Assembly: GCA_913777615.1 (NCBI GenBank) | Contig: CAJYTK010000006.1 | Location: 124,001 to 188,000, forward strand | Length of the DNA stretch: 64,000 nucleotides | Source of the DNA: an uncultured Agrobacterium sp. | Lineage (GTDB): Bacteria; Pseudomonadota; Alphaproteobacteria; Rhizobiales; Rhizobiaceae | Reading direction: 5' to 3' | In this document: in pieces, positions 8,732-16,651 of the stretch | Numbering within the stretch: the stretch's first letter is position 1 | How the letters are laid out: each line of letters opens with the position of its first letter | Program-made: the position numbers and the translations under genes | Notes under the pieces: generated by a model | What the model was told of the DNA's origin: nothing | Database searches by the model: none | Seen by the model: only the letters and a program-made list of their open reading frames with translations

Positions 8732-9874
8732 ATGCACAAGGTTGTTGCCTTCAAGAGGCCGGTCACGCCAGCCCCGGACGTTCCTATGCAGGGCTACGTC
8801 ATACGAAATTTTACGCCAAATTGGTTCGCGACCACGATGGGCACCGGCATCCTTTCGGTCGCTCTCGCACAGTTTCCTGGGCATCCGTGGCTTTTCGCGA
8901 TGGGTCAGGCGCTTTGGCTCTTCAATATCCTGCTATTTGCCACCTGCACAACGCTCTACACGGCACGCTGGCTGCTCTATTTTCATGAGGCAAGCCGCGT
9001 CTTCTCGCATTCTGTCGTGTCGATGTTTTTTGGCTGCATCCCGATGGGACTGGCCACGATTATAAATGGCTTCCTGATCTATGGCATCCCGCATATCGGC
9101 GACACGGCGGTGGCAATCGCAACGACGCTCTGGTGGATCGACGTCACACTGTCGCTGGCCTGCGGTCTTGCAATCCCATTCATGATGTTTACGCGCCAAT
9201 CCCACTCGATTGACCAAATGACAGCGGTCTGGCTGCTGCCGATCGTGGCGAGCGAGGTGGCGGCCGTCAGCGGTGGCCTGCTTTTGCCCCACATCGCCGA
9301 CGCTCAAACGCAGTTGACGGTGCTGATGACCAGCCTGGTCCTATGGGCCTGCTCGGTTCCGCTGGCCATGAGCGTGCTCGTGATCCTTTTCCTGCGCATG
9401 GCGGTCCACAAGCTTCCGCATGTCAACATGGCCGCCTCGAGCTGGCTGGCTCTCGGCCCGATCGGAACCGGTGCCCTTGGTCTTCTCGTCATGAGCCAGA
9501 CCGGACCCGCCGTGTTGTCGGCGAATGGATTGGCGAGCGTTGCTCCGGCCTTCGGTGGTGCCAGCTTCCTCGGCGCGATCCTCCTGTGGGGCTACGGCAT
9601 CTGGTGGCTGGCGACTGCTGTCCTGATCACCCTGCGCTACCTTCGCGAGGGCCTGCCATTCAATATCGGCTGGTGGGGCTATACCTTCCCGCTTGGCGTG
9701 TTTGCCGTCGCCACACTTCGTCTCTCAACGATGGTGCCGATGTCGTCTATCGCGATCTTTGGCGCGGTTCTTGTTACTGCACTTGTCTGCATGTGGCTGC
9801 TGGTCGCGGCCAAGACGATAAAGGGCACTCTTGACCGCTCGCTCTTCGTCTCGCCCTGCCTCAAGGCCGACTGA
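8732..9874 (+). CDS. TDT family transporter (TehA/Mae1/SLAC1-like)
   Basis: A polytopic inner-membrane protein (about 380 aa) with roughly ten hydrophobic segments. The family opening is NFTPNWFATTMGTGILSVAL, followed by FGCIPMGLATIINGF and MSVLVILFLRMAVHKLPHVN. TDT members carry C4-dicarboxylates, sulfite or tellurite-related anions. I chose the ATG at 8732 because AGGAG lies 7-11 bases upstream, although an in-frame ATG exists at 8690. The gene is followed at once by a strong terminator. Whether it exports sulfite or malate is undecided; the nearby malate dehydrogenase makes dicarboxylate use attractive but unproven. Confidence 0.85.
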   Translation: MHKVVAFKRPVTPAPDVPMQGYVIRNFTPNWFATTMGTGILSVALAQFPGHPWLFAMGQALWLFNILLFATCTTLYTARWLLYFHEASRVFSHSVVSMFFGCIPMGLATIINGFLIYGIPHIGDTAVAIATTLWWIDVTLSLACGLAIPFMMFTRQSHSIDQMTAVWLLPIVASEVAAVSGGLLLPHIADAQTQLTVLMTSLVLWACSVPLAMSVLVILFLRMAVHKLPHVNMAASSWLALGPIGTGALGLLVMSQTGPAVLSANGLASVAPAFGGASFLGAILLWGYGIWWLATAVLITLRYLREGLPFNIGWWGYTFPLGVFAVATLRLSTMVPMSSIAIFGAVLVTALVCMWLLVAAKTIKGTLDRSLFVSPCLKAD

Positions 9875-9880
9875 TGATCG

Positions 9881-9916
9881 AAACACTCCGGCATTGCTCA
9901 TGCCGGAGTGTTTTTT
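9881..9916 (+). terminator. Rho-independent terminator after the TDT transporter
   Basis: A 12-bp perfect stem (ACACTCCGGCAT / ATGCCGGAGTGT), extendable by two A-T pairs, with a 5-nt loop and followed by a run of T. It starts 7 bp after the transporter stop and ends upstream of the DsbA-like start. Confidence 0.9.
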
Positions 9917-9939
9917 CTCGTAACCGAACAGGAGAAGAC

Positions 9940-10560
9940 ATGACGTTTCGTATGATGGCCGTGATCGTCGGCATTGCTTTGGGATGCGTGACATCGGCCA
10001 AGGCCGAACCCGTGCAGGATTTGATGAACCCGGCCGTATTCCAAGACAGCTTCGTTGGCGAGAAGACCGCTCCAGTGACGCTTGTCGTCTATTCCTCCCC
10101 AACCTGCAGCCACTGCATCGACTTCCATGAACGAGACCTGCCGAAACTGCATGATACATATGTCGCATCGGGTAAGTTGAAGATCGCTTACCGGCCCTTC
10201 GTGCGAAACTCGGTGGATGCCGTTATCTTCATGCTGGCGAATGCGCGGGGCCGAGACAAATTCGACGAGACGGTATCGTCCTTCATGACGAAATTCGATG
10301 AGATTGCCGGCGCCGCCAATGCCGAGGATGCATTGCGCGAGATCGCCGCTAGCATGGGCATCGACCGCGCGGGTTTCGATCGCGCTGTCGCCGATCAGGC
10401 CTATCTCGACAAGCTCAATGCTGCGACAACCGAAGCGAACAAAAAATTCGGAGTCGCCGGCACGCCATCGTTTTTCGTCAACGGCCACCAGGTTCGGATT
10501 GAAATGAGTTTCAACGAGGTCGCCAAAGCAGTCATGAAAGCCACCGCCAGCCTGGAGTGA
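9940..10560 (+). CDS. DsbA family thiol-disulfide oxidoreductase
   Basis: An exported thioredoxin-fold protein of about 206 residues. A signal peptide (MTFRMMAVIVGIALGCVTSAKA) is followed by VTLVVYSSPTCSHCIDFHERDLPKL with the redox motif CSHC, and by the cis-Pro loop GVAGTPSFFVNGHQV. This matches the DsbA/DSBA-like subfamily that oxidises or isomerises periplasmic proteins. The ATG at 9940 is preferred because AGGAG lies just upstream. It follows the TDT gene but is separated by a strong terminator, so it probably has its own promoter or depends on readthrough. Confidence 0.88.
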   Translation: MTFRMMAVIVGIALGCVTSAKAEPVQDLMNPAVFQDSFVGEKTAPVTLVVYSSPTCSHCIDFHERDLPKLHDTYVASGKLKIAYRPFVRNSVDAVIFMLANARGRDKFDETVSSFMTKFDEIAGAANAEDALREIAASMGIDRAGFDRAVADQAYLDKLNAATTEANKKFGVAGTPSFFVNGHQVRIEMSFNEVAKAVMKATASLE

Positions 10561-10980
10561 AACCAAAATCTGAGAGTGGCGGAATTCCCTGTGGGAAGTT
10601 TTCCTACGATCGACCAGGCTGGTTTTCCTCTGAAAAGACGGACGACTGGGCGCCGTCGTCGAACGGCTTAGAATGTGTGCTTTTTCGCCCTGTTCCAACC
10701 GACTGTTCATTCTCCATACCGTAATCCGCTGCGGGTATCGCCCTCAGACATCGTTCACAGGCAGATTGGATCCGCCGCGCGTGATCCTCTTGGCGGCATA
10801 TGAGCAAGCAGTATTTCGGCACGCTTCGTGTCAAGATACGCCTTCCATAATTCTTAGCGCAGACCGGCAAGTACCGCGCGTGCCAACCGCTCACGCCGAC
10901 GTGAGAACAAATACGGATGAGCAATGGAATAAACGGCGACCCACAGCGTTCTTATCCACTCAAGCCAAAAGGATTTTGCC
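10561..10980. other. Intergenic region, no supported gene
   Basis: About 420 bp between the DsbA-like gene and the DUF305 gene. Short open frames exist on both strands but none has family motifs or a good ribosome site. It presumably holds the promoter of the DUF305-YncE operon. Confidence 0.5.
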
Positions 10981-11382
10981 ATGCGCGTCTACAGTTTCAT
11001 ACTTGTTGCCAGTTTCGTCTTTGTGGGAAGTGCATCTGCTGAGCAGTCCCACGACCACCATCCGGCGATGAGCATGGAAGATAGCGGCACTTCCACTGCG
11101 TTCTCCAAAAGCATGAAGGTCGCCATGGACAAAATGCATGCCGGCATGATGGCGGTCCCCGAAACAGGCAATCCAGACCACGATTTTCTGGCGCAAATGA
11201 TCCCGCATCACCAGGGCGCCATCGACATGGCCAAGGCTGTGTTGCTCACCACCAAAGATCCGCAGATCCGAAACCTCGCCCAGTCGATCATTACAGAGCA
11301 GGCTTACGAAATTCAGTTGATGAATTCGATGCTCACACAACAGCGCGGCTCCGTCGCCGCCAACCCGGAGACTTCGAAATGA
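10981..11382 (+). CDS. DUF305 (CopM-like) periplasmic protein
   Basis: A 133-residue exported protein: signal peptide MRVYSFILVASFVFVGSASA, then a His/Met-rich segment (EQSHDHHPAMSMED; MKVAMDKMHAGMMA) and the DUF305 signature DHDFLAQMIPHHQGAIDMAKAVL. DUF305 proteins such as CopM bind copper or silver in the periplasm, and the His/Met content agrees. It overlaps the propeller gene by 4 bp, so the two are one operon. A metal-handling role is likely by family and composition; the specific metal is not shown. Confidence 0.87.
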   Translation: MRVYSFILVASFVFVGSASAEQSHDHHPAMSMEDSGTSTAFSKSMKVAMDKMHAGMMAVPETGNPDHDFLAQMIPHHQGAIDMAKAVLLTTKDPQIRNLAQSIITEQAYEIQLMNSMLTQQRGSVAANPETSK

Positions 11383-12755
11383 CACGTTCCGCAGCCCTGC
11401 TGATCGCCCTGATGGCGAGCACGCCAGCCTTTGCCCTGCCCGAATCCAAGGACCGGGTCTATGCTGCTGACCAGAACAGCAACACCGTATCTGTCATCGA
11501 TCCATCGACCAACACGCTTCTCGGCCTGATCAAGCTCGGCGACCCACGCCCGAATGTCTTGAGCCCGCTTTACAAGGGTGAGGTCAACGTCCACGGCCTT
11601 GGCTTCTCGCCGGATCACCGTACCATCGTCGCCGTCTCGACGGTGACCAATTCCGTGACCTTCATCGATACCGCGACAAACAAGATCAAAGGTGTCGCCT
11701 ATATCGGCCGCAACCCGCACGAGGCCTTCTTCACGCCGGATGGCAAACACGTCTGGGCAACCGTGCGTGGCGAGGATTACCTTTCGGTCATTGATGCGAA
11801 GACATTCAAGGAGACCGATCGCATCAAGACCGAGAGCGGTCCCGGCATGACGATCTTTACGCCAGACGGCAAGCGCGCCTTTGTGGCCAACAGCTTCAAT
11901 TCGGTCGTTCAGGTGTTCGATGTCGCGTCGAAAAAGCTGCTCGCATCCATTCCGGTGGTCTCCCCATTCTCACCGTTCATTCAGGTGACACCAGATGGAA
12001 AGGAAGCCTGGCTAACCCACAAGGATGTCGGCAAGGTGACGCGGATTGATACCAAGACATTGAAAGTCAAGGGCGTGATCGATAGCGGTCCGATCACCAA
12101 CCATCTGGCGTTCGCCAAAACATCCGCCGGAACATTGGCTTATGTGACCATCGGCGGCGAGAACGTCGTAAAAGTCTACACGCTGAACGACGAGGCCAAG
12201 CTGATAGCCACCATTCCCGTCGGTGCCTTGCCGCACGGTGTCTGGGGTTCGGGCGACGGCAGCCGCGTCTTTGTTGGCCTCGAAAATGGCGACGCGGTGG
12301 ACGTGATCGACACTCAGAAGAATGAGAAGATCGCCCATATCCCCTCAGGCCAGGCCCCACAAGCGCTGATCTACGTTCCGGATGCGGTCCCGACAGGCGA
12401 TGGCCGCCAAAACCTTGAACCACGCAAGGACATGCCGGAGAACATCACACTTATGCTGAAGCCTGCCGCAGATGCGCAAGGCGGCGGAATGGTCGTCTCG
12501 CGCAATCTTGGCCTGATCGATATCGTAGATCTCAGCGTTTCGAAATTGAAGCCGGACACGGCTTATGCGCTGTTGTTCGAAGGTCAGCCGGAACCGATCG
12601 TGGCGTTCAAGACAGATGCCAAAGGTGCCGCGATGGCATCTGCCACCAGTCCGACCCGCTCCATCGTTAAACCGGGCGAAGCCTCCAAGACACCTAAGGT
12701 TATCCTCGTTGAGGGAACAGAACCGCTAGCAAATGCGGTCTTGCAGAGCAACTAA
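11379..12755 (+). CDS. YncE-like beta-propeller protein (YVTN repeats)
   Basis: A 458-residue exported beta-propeller: signal peptide MTRSAALLIALMASTPAFA, then about seven repeats of the type RVYAADQNSNTVSVIDPSTN, AFVANSFNSVVQVFDVASK and RVFVGLENGDAVDVIDTQKN. A C-terminal domain from about residue 360 is not propeller-like. YncE relatives occur with copper or nitrite systems and bind ligands or DNA. Overlap with the DUF305 gene implies coupled expression. A strong terminator follows at 12794-12829. Confidence 0.85.
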   Translation: MTRSAALLIALMASTPAFALPESKDRVYAADQNSNTVSVIDPSTNTLLGLIKLGDPRPNVLSPLYKGEVNVHGLGFSPDHRTIVAVSTVTNSVTFIDTATNKIKGVAYIGRNPHEAFFTPDGKHVWATVRGEDYLSVIDAKTFKETDRIKTESGPGMTIFTPDGKRAFVANSFNSVVQVFDVASKKLLASIPVVSPFSPFIQVTPDGKEAWLTHKDVGKVTRIDTKTLKVKGVIDSGPITNHLAFAKTSAGTLAYVTIGGENVVKVYTLNDEAKLIATIPVGALPHGVWGSGDGSRVFVGLENGDAVDVIDTQKNEKIAHIPSGQAPQALIYVPDAVPTGDGRQNLEPRKDMPENITLMLKPAADAQGGGMVVSRNLGLIDIVDLSVSKLKPDTAYALLFEGQPEPIVAFKTDAKGAAMASATSPTRSIVKPGEASKTPKVILVEGTEPLANAVLQSN

Positions 12756-12793
12756 CAGTTTGGCTACCTGTTACGGGCAACCCCAAAACAAGT

Positions 12794-12829
12794 TGACTGC
12801 GGCGTTCTTACAATGCCGCAGTCATTTTT
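12794..12829 (+). terminator. Rho-independent terminator of the DUF305-YncE operon
   Basis: Perfect 10-bp stem TGACTGCGGC / GCCGCAGTCA with an 11-nt loop, followed by TTTTT at 12825-12829. It lies between the propeller gene and the convergent anti-sigma gene. Confidence 0.85.
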
Positions 12830-12854
12830 GACACCGCACTGAGATTGACCGGAT

Positions 12855-13634
12855 TCAAATCATTCCTTGATAGATCGCAGTTGCGATCGGAAGGAGCTTT
12901 GCCCGATCGACCGAGGCGGATACCGCGAAATCGAACCCCTGATCCACCCAGACAAAACTGGACACGCCGTTTTTCTCTTCAAACGTGAACGCTGTCTGCG
13001 CTGATTGGCCGGCGCGTAGATAAACGGCCAGCCTCTCGCCTTTGTCATCCTCGTACATGAGTTGTGCAGCCGCAGCGCCACCGCCCGGAAGGACGCGTCC
13101 GCCGAGCAGCTTATACCCGAATGCCGAAAGGTTCGGTGGCGTCAGTGCCCGGCCGGATCGCTTCGACAGCCATGTGACCAGATGTGCCTCGTCATCCGCT
13201 CCAACTTCGACCGGATGGGCTACTTCGACCACGAAGGTCCGATAGGCGTCAGATGCATTCGCGGCAAAACCCGCCTCGGACAATCGCGCTGCGTTGATTT
13301 GCACGCCTTCAGGCTTTAGCCACCAGCCACCGGCCAGGCCTATTCCCAGGAAGATGCAAGCGGTCATGGCGGAGCGATACCAGCCTTGTCTTCGCAAAGC
13401 TGCGTTGGACTGAAGGTTGGCGATGCGCAGCCGCGCTGGAATGGGCTCTGCGAATTTTTCAGACAGCCGCACACGCAAAGCTTCCCGGTCCGCAAGCTGT
13501 TGCGTGACCCTTGCGCTCACTTCAGGATGACCAGCAAGATAGGCGTCGACAAGCGCCTGACGGTCAGGCGGCAGCTTTCCGTCAATGTAAGCCTGAAGAT
13601 CATCTTCGCCGATCGGCGAACCGGTGTTCATCAT
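12855..13634 (-). CDS. Anti-sigma factor (membrane-anchored)
   Basis: A 259-residue protein that starts with a short cytoplasmic zinc-less anti-sigma-like domain (GEDDLQAYIDGKLPPDRQALVDAYLAGHPEVSARV). One transmembrane segment is near residues 87-106 (AMTACIFLGIGLAGGWWLKP), and a periplasmic domain follows with ends such as GYKLLGGRVLPGGGAAAAQLMYED. This architecture is typical of partners of rhizobial ECF factors. Its start overlaps the ECF gene stop by 4 bp, confirming the pair. The inducing signal is unknown; the neighbouring metal-type operon suggests envelope or metal stress. Confidence 0.85.
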   Translation of the reverse strand: MMNTGSPIGEDDLQAYIDGKLPPDRQALVDAYLAGHPEVSARVTQQLADREALRVRLSEKFAEPIPARLRIANLQSNAALRRQGWYRSAMTACIFLGIGLAGGWWLKPEGVQINAARLSEAGFAANASDAYRTFVVEVAHPVEVGADDEAHLVTWLSKRSGRALTPPNLSAFGYKLLGGRVLPGGGAAAAQLMYEDDKGERLAVYLRAGQSAQTAFTFEEKNGVSSFVWVDQGFDFAVSASVDRAKLLPIATAIYQGMI

Positions 13635-14140
13635 TTTACCCTTCGCAAGGTCACGGGCGTCTTGTTGTCTAGGATAGATCGGAATTTCTGCCTGGCGCGC
13701 GACAGCCGCGACATCACGGTTCCTACCGGCACACCAATGACGGCAGCAGCCTGCTCATAGGACAGATCCTCGACGCCAACCAGAAGCAGAAGCGATTTTT
13801 GATCGTCGGAAAGCCTATCGAGCGCTTCGAGTATATCGCGCACGGCAATGCCATGATCCTGATCGGCTGGCGATCCGGGGAGCATAACGGTATCGAGGTC
13901 GTGGTGTGGACCCCGGCGCTGGGATTGGCGTCCAGCCGAGATGTGCAGGTTTCGCATGATGGTAAACAGCCATGCCCGCAGGTCACCATCAGTCCGGCGC
14001 AGATACCAGCGCGATATCGCACGCTCAAGGCAATCCTGCACGAGATCGTCGGCGCGGTTGTGATCACGCAGAAGCGCGAAGGCATAGCGTCGCAATGCCG
14101 GTATTTCAGCCTCCAGTCGCATCGCCATTGTCGACATCAT
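13631..14140 (-). CDS. ECF RNA polymerase sigma factor
   Basis: An extracytoplasmic-function sigma factor (169 aa). Region 2 is ALRRYAFALLRDHNRADDLVQDCLERAISRW with the -10 binding helix DLRAWLFTIMRNLHIS. Region 4 is LDRLSDDQKSLLLLVGVEDLSYEQAAAVIGVPVGTVMSRLSRARQKF. It is followed directly by its anti-sigma factor and preceded by the NTF2-like exported protein. Promoter recognition cannot be derived here. Confidence 0.92.
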   Translation of the reverse strand: MMSTMAMRLEAEIPALRRYAFALLRDHNRADDLVQDCLERAISRWYLRRTDGDLRAWLFTIMRNLHISAGRQSQRRGPHHDLDTVMLPGSPADQDHGIAVRDILEALDRLSDDQKSLLLLVGVEDLSYEQAAAVIGVPVGTVMSRLSRARQKFRSILDNKTPVTLRRVK

Positions 14141-14194
14141 CAGCCCTTCGGATCGGTGGCCACACCGGCGAAGCCGGCATGGCCACCCGTCGCC

Positions 14195-14617
14195 TTACTT
14201 TGCAGGCGGGTTGACCTGCCAGATTTCGTCGACAAGTTTTCCGTCACGATAGGTCATGATGTAAAGAACGGGAACCTTGTTCTTGCCGGCAAAGACAACA
14301 TTCGCGGCAACGGTCGCGCCCTTGGGATTGGCTGCCTCCCAGAGTTCACCGACTGTGGCGGTCTGTTCGCCCTGTGCCGTCGAGAATTTGGCCCAGACTT
14401 CCGCAATCGCCTTTTCCGACGCATAACTGCCGTCGAGCGGACCACCAATCCAGGCAAGGGAAGGATCCTTGCCGTAGTCTTTGGTGATTGTCGCGACATC
14501 GCCCTTGGCAATCGCTTCGATACGGGTCTTGGCCATGTCCATGGCAGGGCCAGCAAGGGCTGCACCGGTAGACATGAGAAAAGCGAGCGGCAGAGCCATC
14601 AGAACTGTTTTGCGCAT
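14195..14617 (-). CDS. Exported NTF2-like (SnoaL/DUF4440-type) protein
   Basis: A protein of about 140 residues with a signal peptide (MRKTVLMALPLAFLMSTGAALA) and an NTF2-like fold (MAKTRIEAIAKGDVATITKDYGKDPSLAWIGGPLDG...VLYIMTYRDGKLVDEIWQVN). A GTG at 14665 extends the frame, but the internal ATG gives a clean signal peptide and has purine-rich AAGGAGA upstream. It sits upstream of the ECF sigma gene on the same strand and could be part of its regulon. No catalytic residues are evident; a binding role is more likely. Confidence 0.75.
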   Translation of the reverse strand: MRKTVLMALPLAFLMSTGAALAGPAMDMAKTRIEAIAKGDVATITKDYGKDPSLAWIGGPLDGSYASEKAIAEVWAKFSTAQGEQTATVGELWEAANPKGATVAANVVFAGKNKVPVLYIMTYRDGKLVDEIWQVNPPAK

Positions 14618-14793
14618 AGTGTGATCTCCTTGTTGAAATGACAGCAGAGAGACGCTGGCAATCACGCGTTATTCCACCCGGCAGCAAAATAATTTTTCAC
14701 TCTTTCACTGCGCTCAAGGATATGGAACTCTTTTTTGCTTGTAGAACGGATTCCTTGGGCGAAGTTCCACATGAAGATGCGTCGTATTTGGGC

Positions 14794-15600
14794 CTAATGG
14801 CTAAGAAAAGCGGGCAAACTTGTGTGGTCCATCACTGTCTTCGTGGCCCCGCCAAAGACGGCCTCAAGAAATGCGCCATGACGGTAGGCGCCCATCAAAA
14901 GTGTATCGGCACCGCCCCTATTGGCCTTTTCCAGAAATTCGTCGGCGTTTTTCGCCACGGAGGTCTGCAGCCGCCCTGTCCCGCTGACATGCAGTGACTG
15001 AATGAACCCAACCGCCTCTGGGACTTCGTTCTCGTGTGCTGCGAGAATTACCAATGTATCAGCAGCGCGGAGCCAAGCTCTGGCCTTTTGAAGGCAAGAA
15101 CGTATTTCGTCATCGTCCCTCCAGAAAATGGCAATCGAGCGGCCGAAAGAAACCGCAGTTCCGTTAGTATCCGGCGTAAAAACCACCAGCCTATGATGAT
15201 CGAAGAGCGCCGCATGCAGGGCGTCGCCGCCGTCCATCGATTGCGGGCGGGCGATGGTCACCAGATCGGCCGATCCGAGATGATTGCGGACACCGTCTTC
15301 TTCTCCACCATCAGCTTCCACCCACTCGACCTTGGCGCCAGCCGGCGACGGTTCACGCCCTGCCGACCACTCCTCGAAGATCTTTCTGACCTCGTTCCGT
15401 CGCTGAGAGGCCGTGCCCTCATCGCGGATCCGCATTTCCTGCATGTCGACTTCCTCTACACTGCCTCCGATCTTGGCGGGATCGACGCAAACATGGAGCG
15501 CCGTGATTGTTGATCCCGGTTCGACCGCTGATGCAGCGTCGGCGATCAGCAGGCTGGAAAGGGCTGTTTTAGGATGTGGGATGAGCGCAACAACGTGCAT
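14794..15600 (-). CDS. Universal stress protein (UspA family, tandem)
   Basis: A 268-residue cytosolic protein. The C-terminal half carries the UspA end GADTLLMGAYRHGAFLEAVFGGATKTVMDHTSLPAFLSH, close to the ATP-binding G-2x-G-9x-G(S/T) motif. The N-terminal half (MHVVALIPHPKTALSSLLIADAAS...) is a degenerate second copy, as is usual for alphaproteobacterial double Usp proteins. It stands as a single gene or at the end of the small-ORF/EamA/CrcB/CLC series on the same strand. Confidence 0.82.
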   Translation of the reverse strand: MHVVALIPHPKTALSSLLIADAASAVEPGSTITALHVCVDPAKIGGSVEEVDMQEMRIRDEGTASQRRNEVRKIFEEWSAGREPSPAGAKVEWVEADGGEEDGVRNHLGSADLVTIARPQSMDGGDALHAALFDHHRLVVFTPDTNGTAVSFGRSIAIFWRDDDEIRSCLQKARAWLRAADTLVILAAHENEVPEAVGFIQSLHVSGTGRLQTSVAKNADEFLEKANRGGADTLLMGAYRHGAFLEAVFGGATKTVMDHTSLPAFLSH

Positions 15601-15615
15601 GGTGTTCCTCCTGAT

Positions 15616-15807
15616 TCAGATTTCCTGCGACGCAGCTTCTGCGTCCCGTTCGTCTCGTGTTCGAAATGAGCGATACCGCCATCGCCCATCCGTCGGCTCC
15701 CATCGCCTCCACACGACTTCCAGCCAGAATATACGATCATCCTCTGGTAGAACTGCGTGCCACGCGTACCAGACCTGCCAGATGGGGAGACGGAGTGGGT
15801 TCGACAT
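15616..15807 (-). CDS. Small Trp-rich hypothetical protein
   Basis: A 63-residue frame starting MSNPLRLPIWQVWYAWHAVL and rich in Trp and Arg (FWLEVVWRRWEPTDGRWRYRSF), ending 15 bp upstream of the Usp gene. It has protein-like composition and sits in line with neighbouring genes on the same strand, 10 bp after the EamA stop, so I take it as real. I do not recognise a function. A longer start at 15855 would overlap the EamA gene. Confidence 0.5.
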   Translation of the reverse strand: MSNPLRLPIWQVWYAWHAVLPEDDRIFWLEVVWRRWEPTDGRWRYRSFRTRDERDAEAASQEI

Positions 15808-15817
15808 CTGGTCTGCT

Positions 15818-16255
15818 CTAGGCGCGGTAAGCGACGAGGACAGCGCCGCAGGCAATCAGGCAGACGCCAAGCCAATTGGGGAGCGACAGACGCTCCCCCA
15901 GAAAGAGTACGGCAAAGATTGCGACAAAGACGACACTGAGCTTGTCGATCGGCGCAACGCGTGCGGCATCACCGAGTTTCAACGCCCGGAAATAGCAGAT
16001 CCACGACGCGCCGGTTGCCAGGCCCGATAGAACAAGGAAACTCCAGCTACGGCCGGACACCGTACCCGGCGATTGCCAGTTTCCGGTGACATCGACCATC
16101 ATCCCGGCGGCGGCCAGAATGACGATCGTGCGAATGAAAGTCGCGAAATCGGAATTGACGTTTTCGACCCCGACTTTTGCGAAGATAGCCGTCATTGCCG
16201 CAAAGCCAGCCGACAATAGCGCCCAGAAGGGCCAGCCAAGAAGAATACTTTTCAT
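15818..16255 (-). CDS. EamA/DMT-family membrane protein (half-size)
   Basis: A 145-residue integral membrane protein with about five hydrophobic segments, corresponding to one EamA repeat (WALLSAGFAAMTAIFAKVGVENVNSDFATFIRTIVI...; ARVAPIDKLSVVFVAIFAVLFLGERLSLPNWLGVCLI). Full-length DMT carriers have two repeats, so this one probably acts as a dimer like the SMR-related single-repeat members. It overlaps crcB by 4 bp and is therefore likely part of the fluoride operon. The transported compound is unknown. Confidence 0.83.
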   Translation of the reverse strand: MKSILLGWPFWALLSAGFAAMTAIFAKVGVENVNSDFATFIRTIVILAAAGMMVDVTGNWQSPGTVSGRSWSFLVLSGLATGASWICYFRALKLGDAARVAPIDKLSVVFVAIFAVLFLGERLSLPNWLGVCLIACGAVLVAYRA

Positions 16256-16641
16256 GCCGTTTGACCTCCAACCATACCACGCACCAGCGCCATGCCAGCG
16301 AACACTGCAATGAATGCCAGGATGACAGAAGCGCTGGCGTAGAGGATGGCGGCGCTAGTCTCTCCCCTTTCCCAAAGCCCTACAGCATCCAGCGAAAACG
16401 TCGAGAAGGTCGTAAAACCGCCAAGAATGCCGGTTGTCAGAAACAACCGCAGTTCCTGCGGCAGCCCGGTTCGCATGACAAAAATCTCCGTCAGGATACC
16501 CATCAGCAATGACCCGATGATATTGATCGATAAGGTTGCCCATGGAAAACCAAGTCCGAGCAGATGGGCCACTATAAGGTTCACACCATGGCGGACGGCA
16601 CCACCGACGCCTGCATCCAGAAATACGATGACAAATCCCAT
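16252..16641 (-). CDS. crcB: Fluoride channel CrcB/Fluc
   Basis: A 129-residue membrane protein with four hydrophobic helices and the CrcB hallmarks VGGAVRHGV, GFPWATLSINIIGSLLMGIL and TTGILGGFTTFSTFSLDAVGL. Fluc channels are dual-topology dimers that let fluoride leave the cell. The ATG at 16641 gives the canonical N-terminus; a longer in-frame start runs into the upstream gene. It is 10 bp downstream of the CLC-DUF190 gene and overlaps the EamA gene, placing it in a fluoride-response operon. Confidence 0.93.
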   Translation of the reverse strand: MGFVIVFLDAGVGGAVRHGVNLIVAHLLGLGFPWATLSINIIGSLLMGILTEIFVMRTGLPQELRLFLTTGILGGFTTFSTFSLDAVGLWERGETSAAILYASASVILAFIAVFAGMALVRGMVGGQTA

Positions 16642-16651
16642 GATCGCTTCC

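Noticed and set aside
9898-10710. 270-codon frame antisense to the DsbA-like gene
   Set aside because: The plus-strand gene has a signal peptide and CSHC motif; this frame has no recognisable features.
10604-10924. 106-codon minus-strand frame before the DUF305 gene
   Set aside because: Cys/Arg-rich, no start signal, no family resemblance; region more likely promoter DNA.
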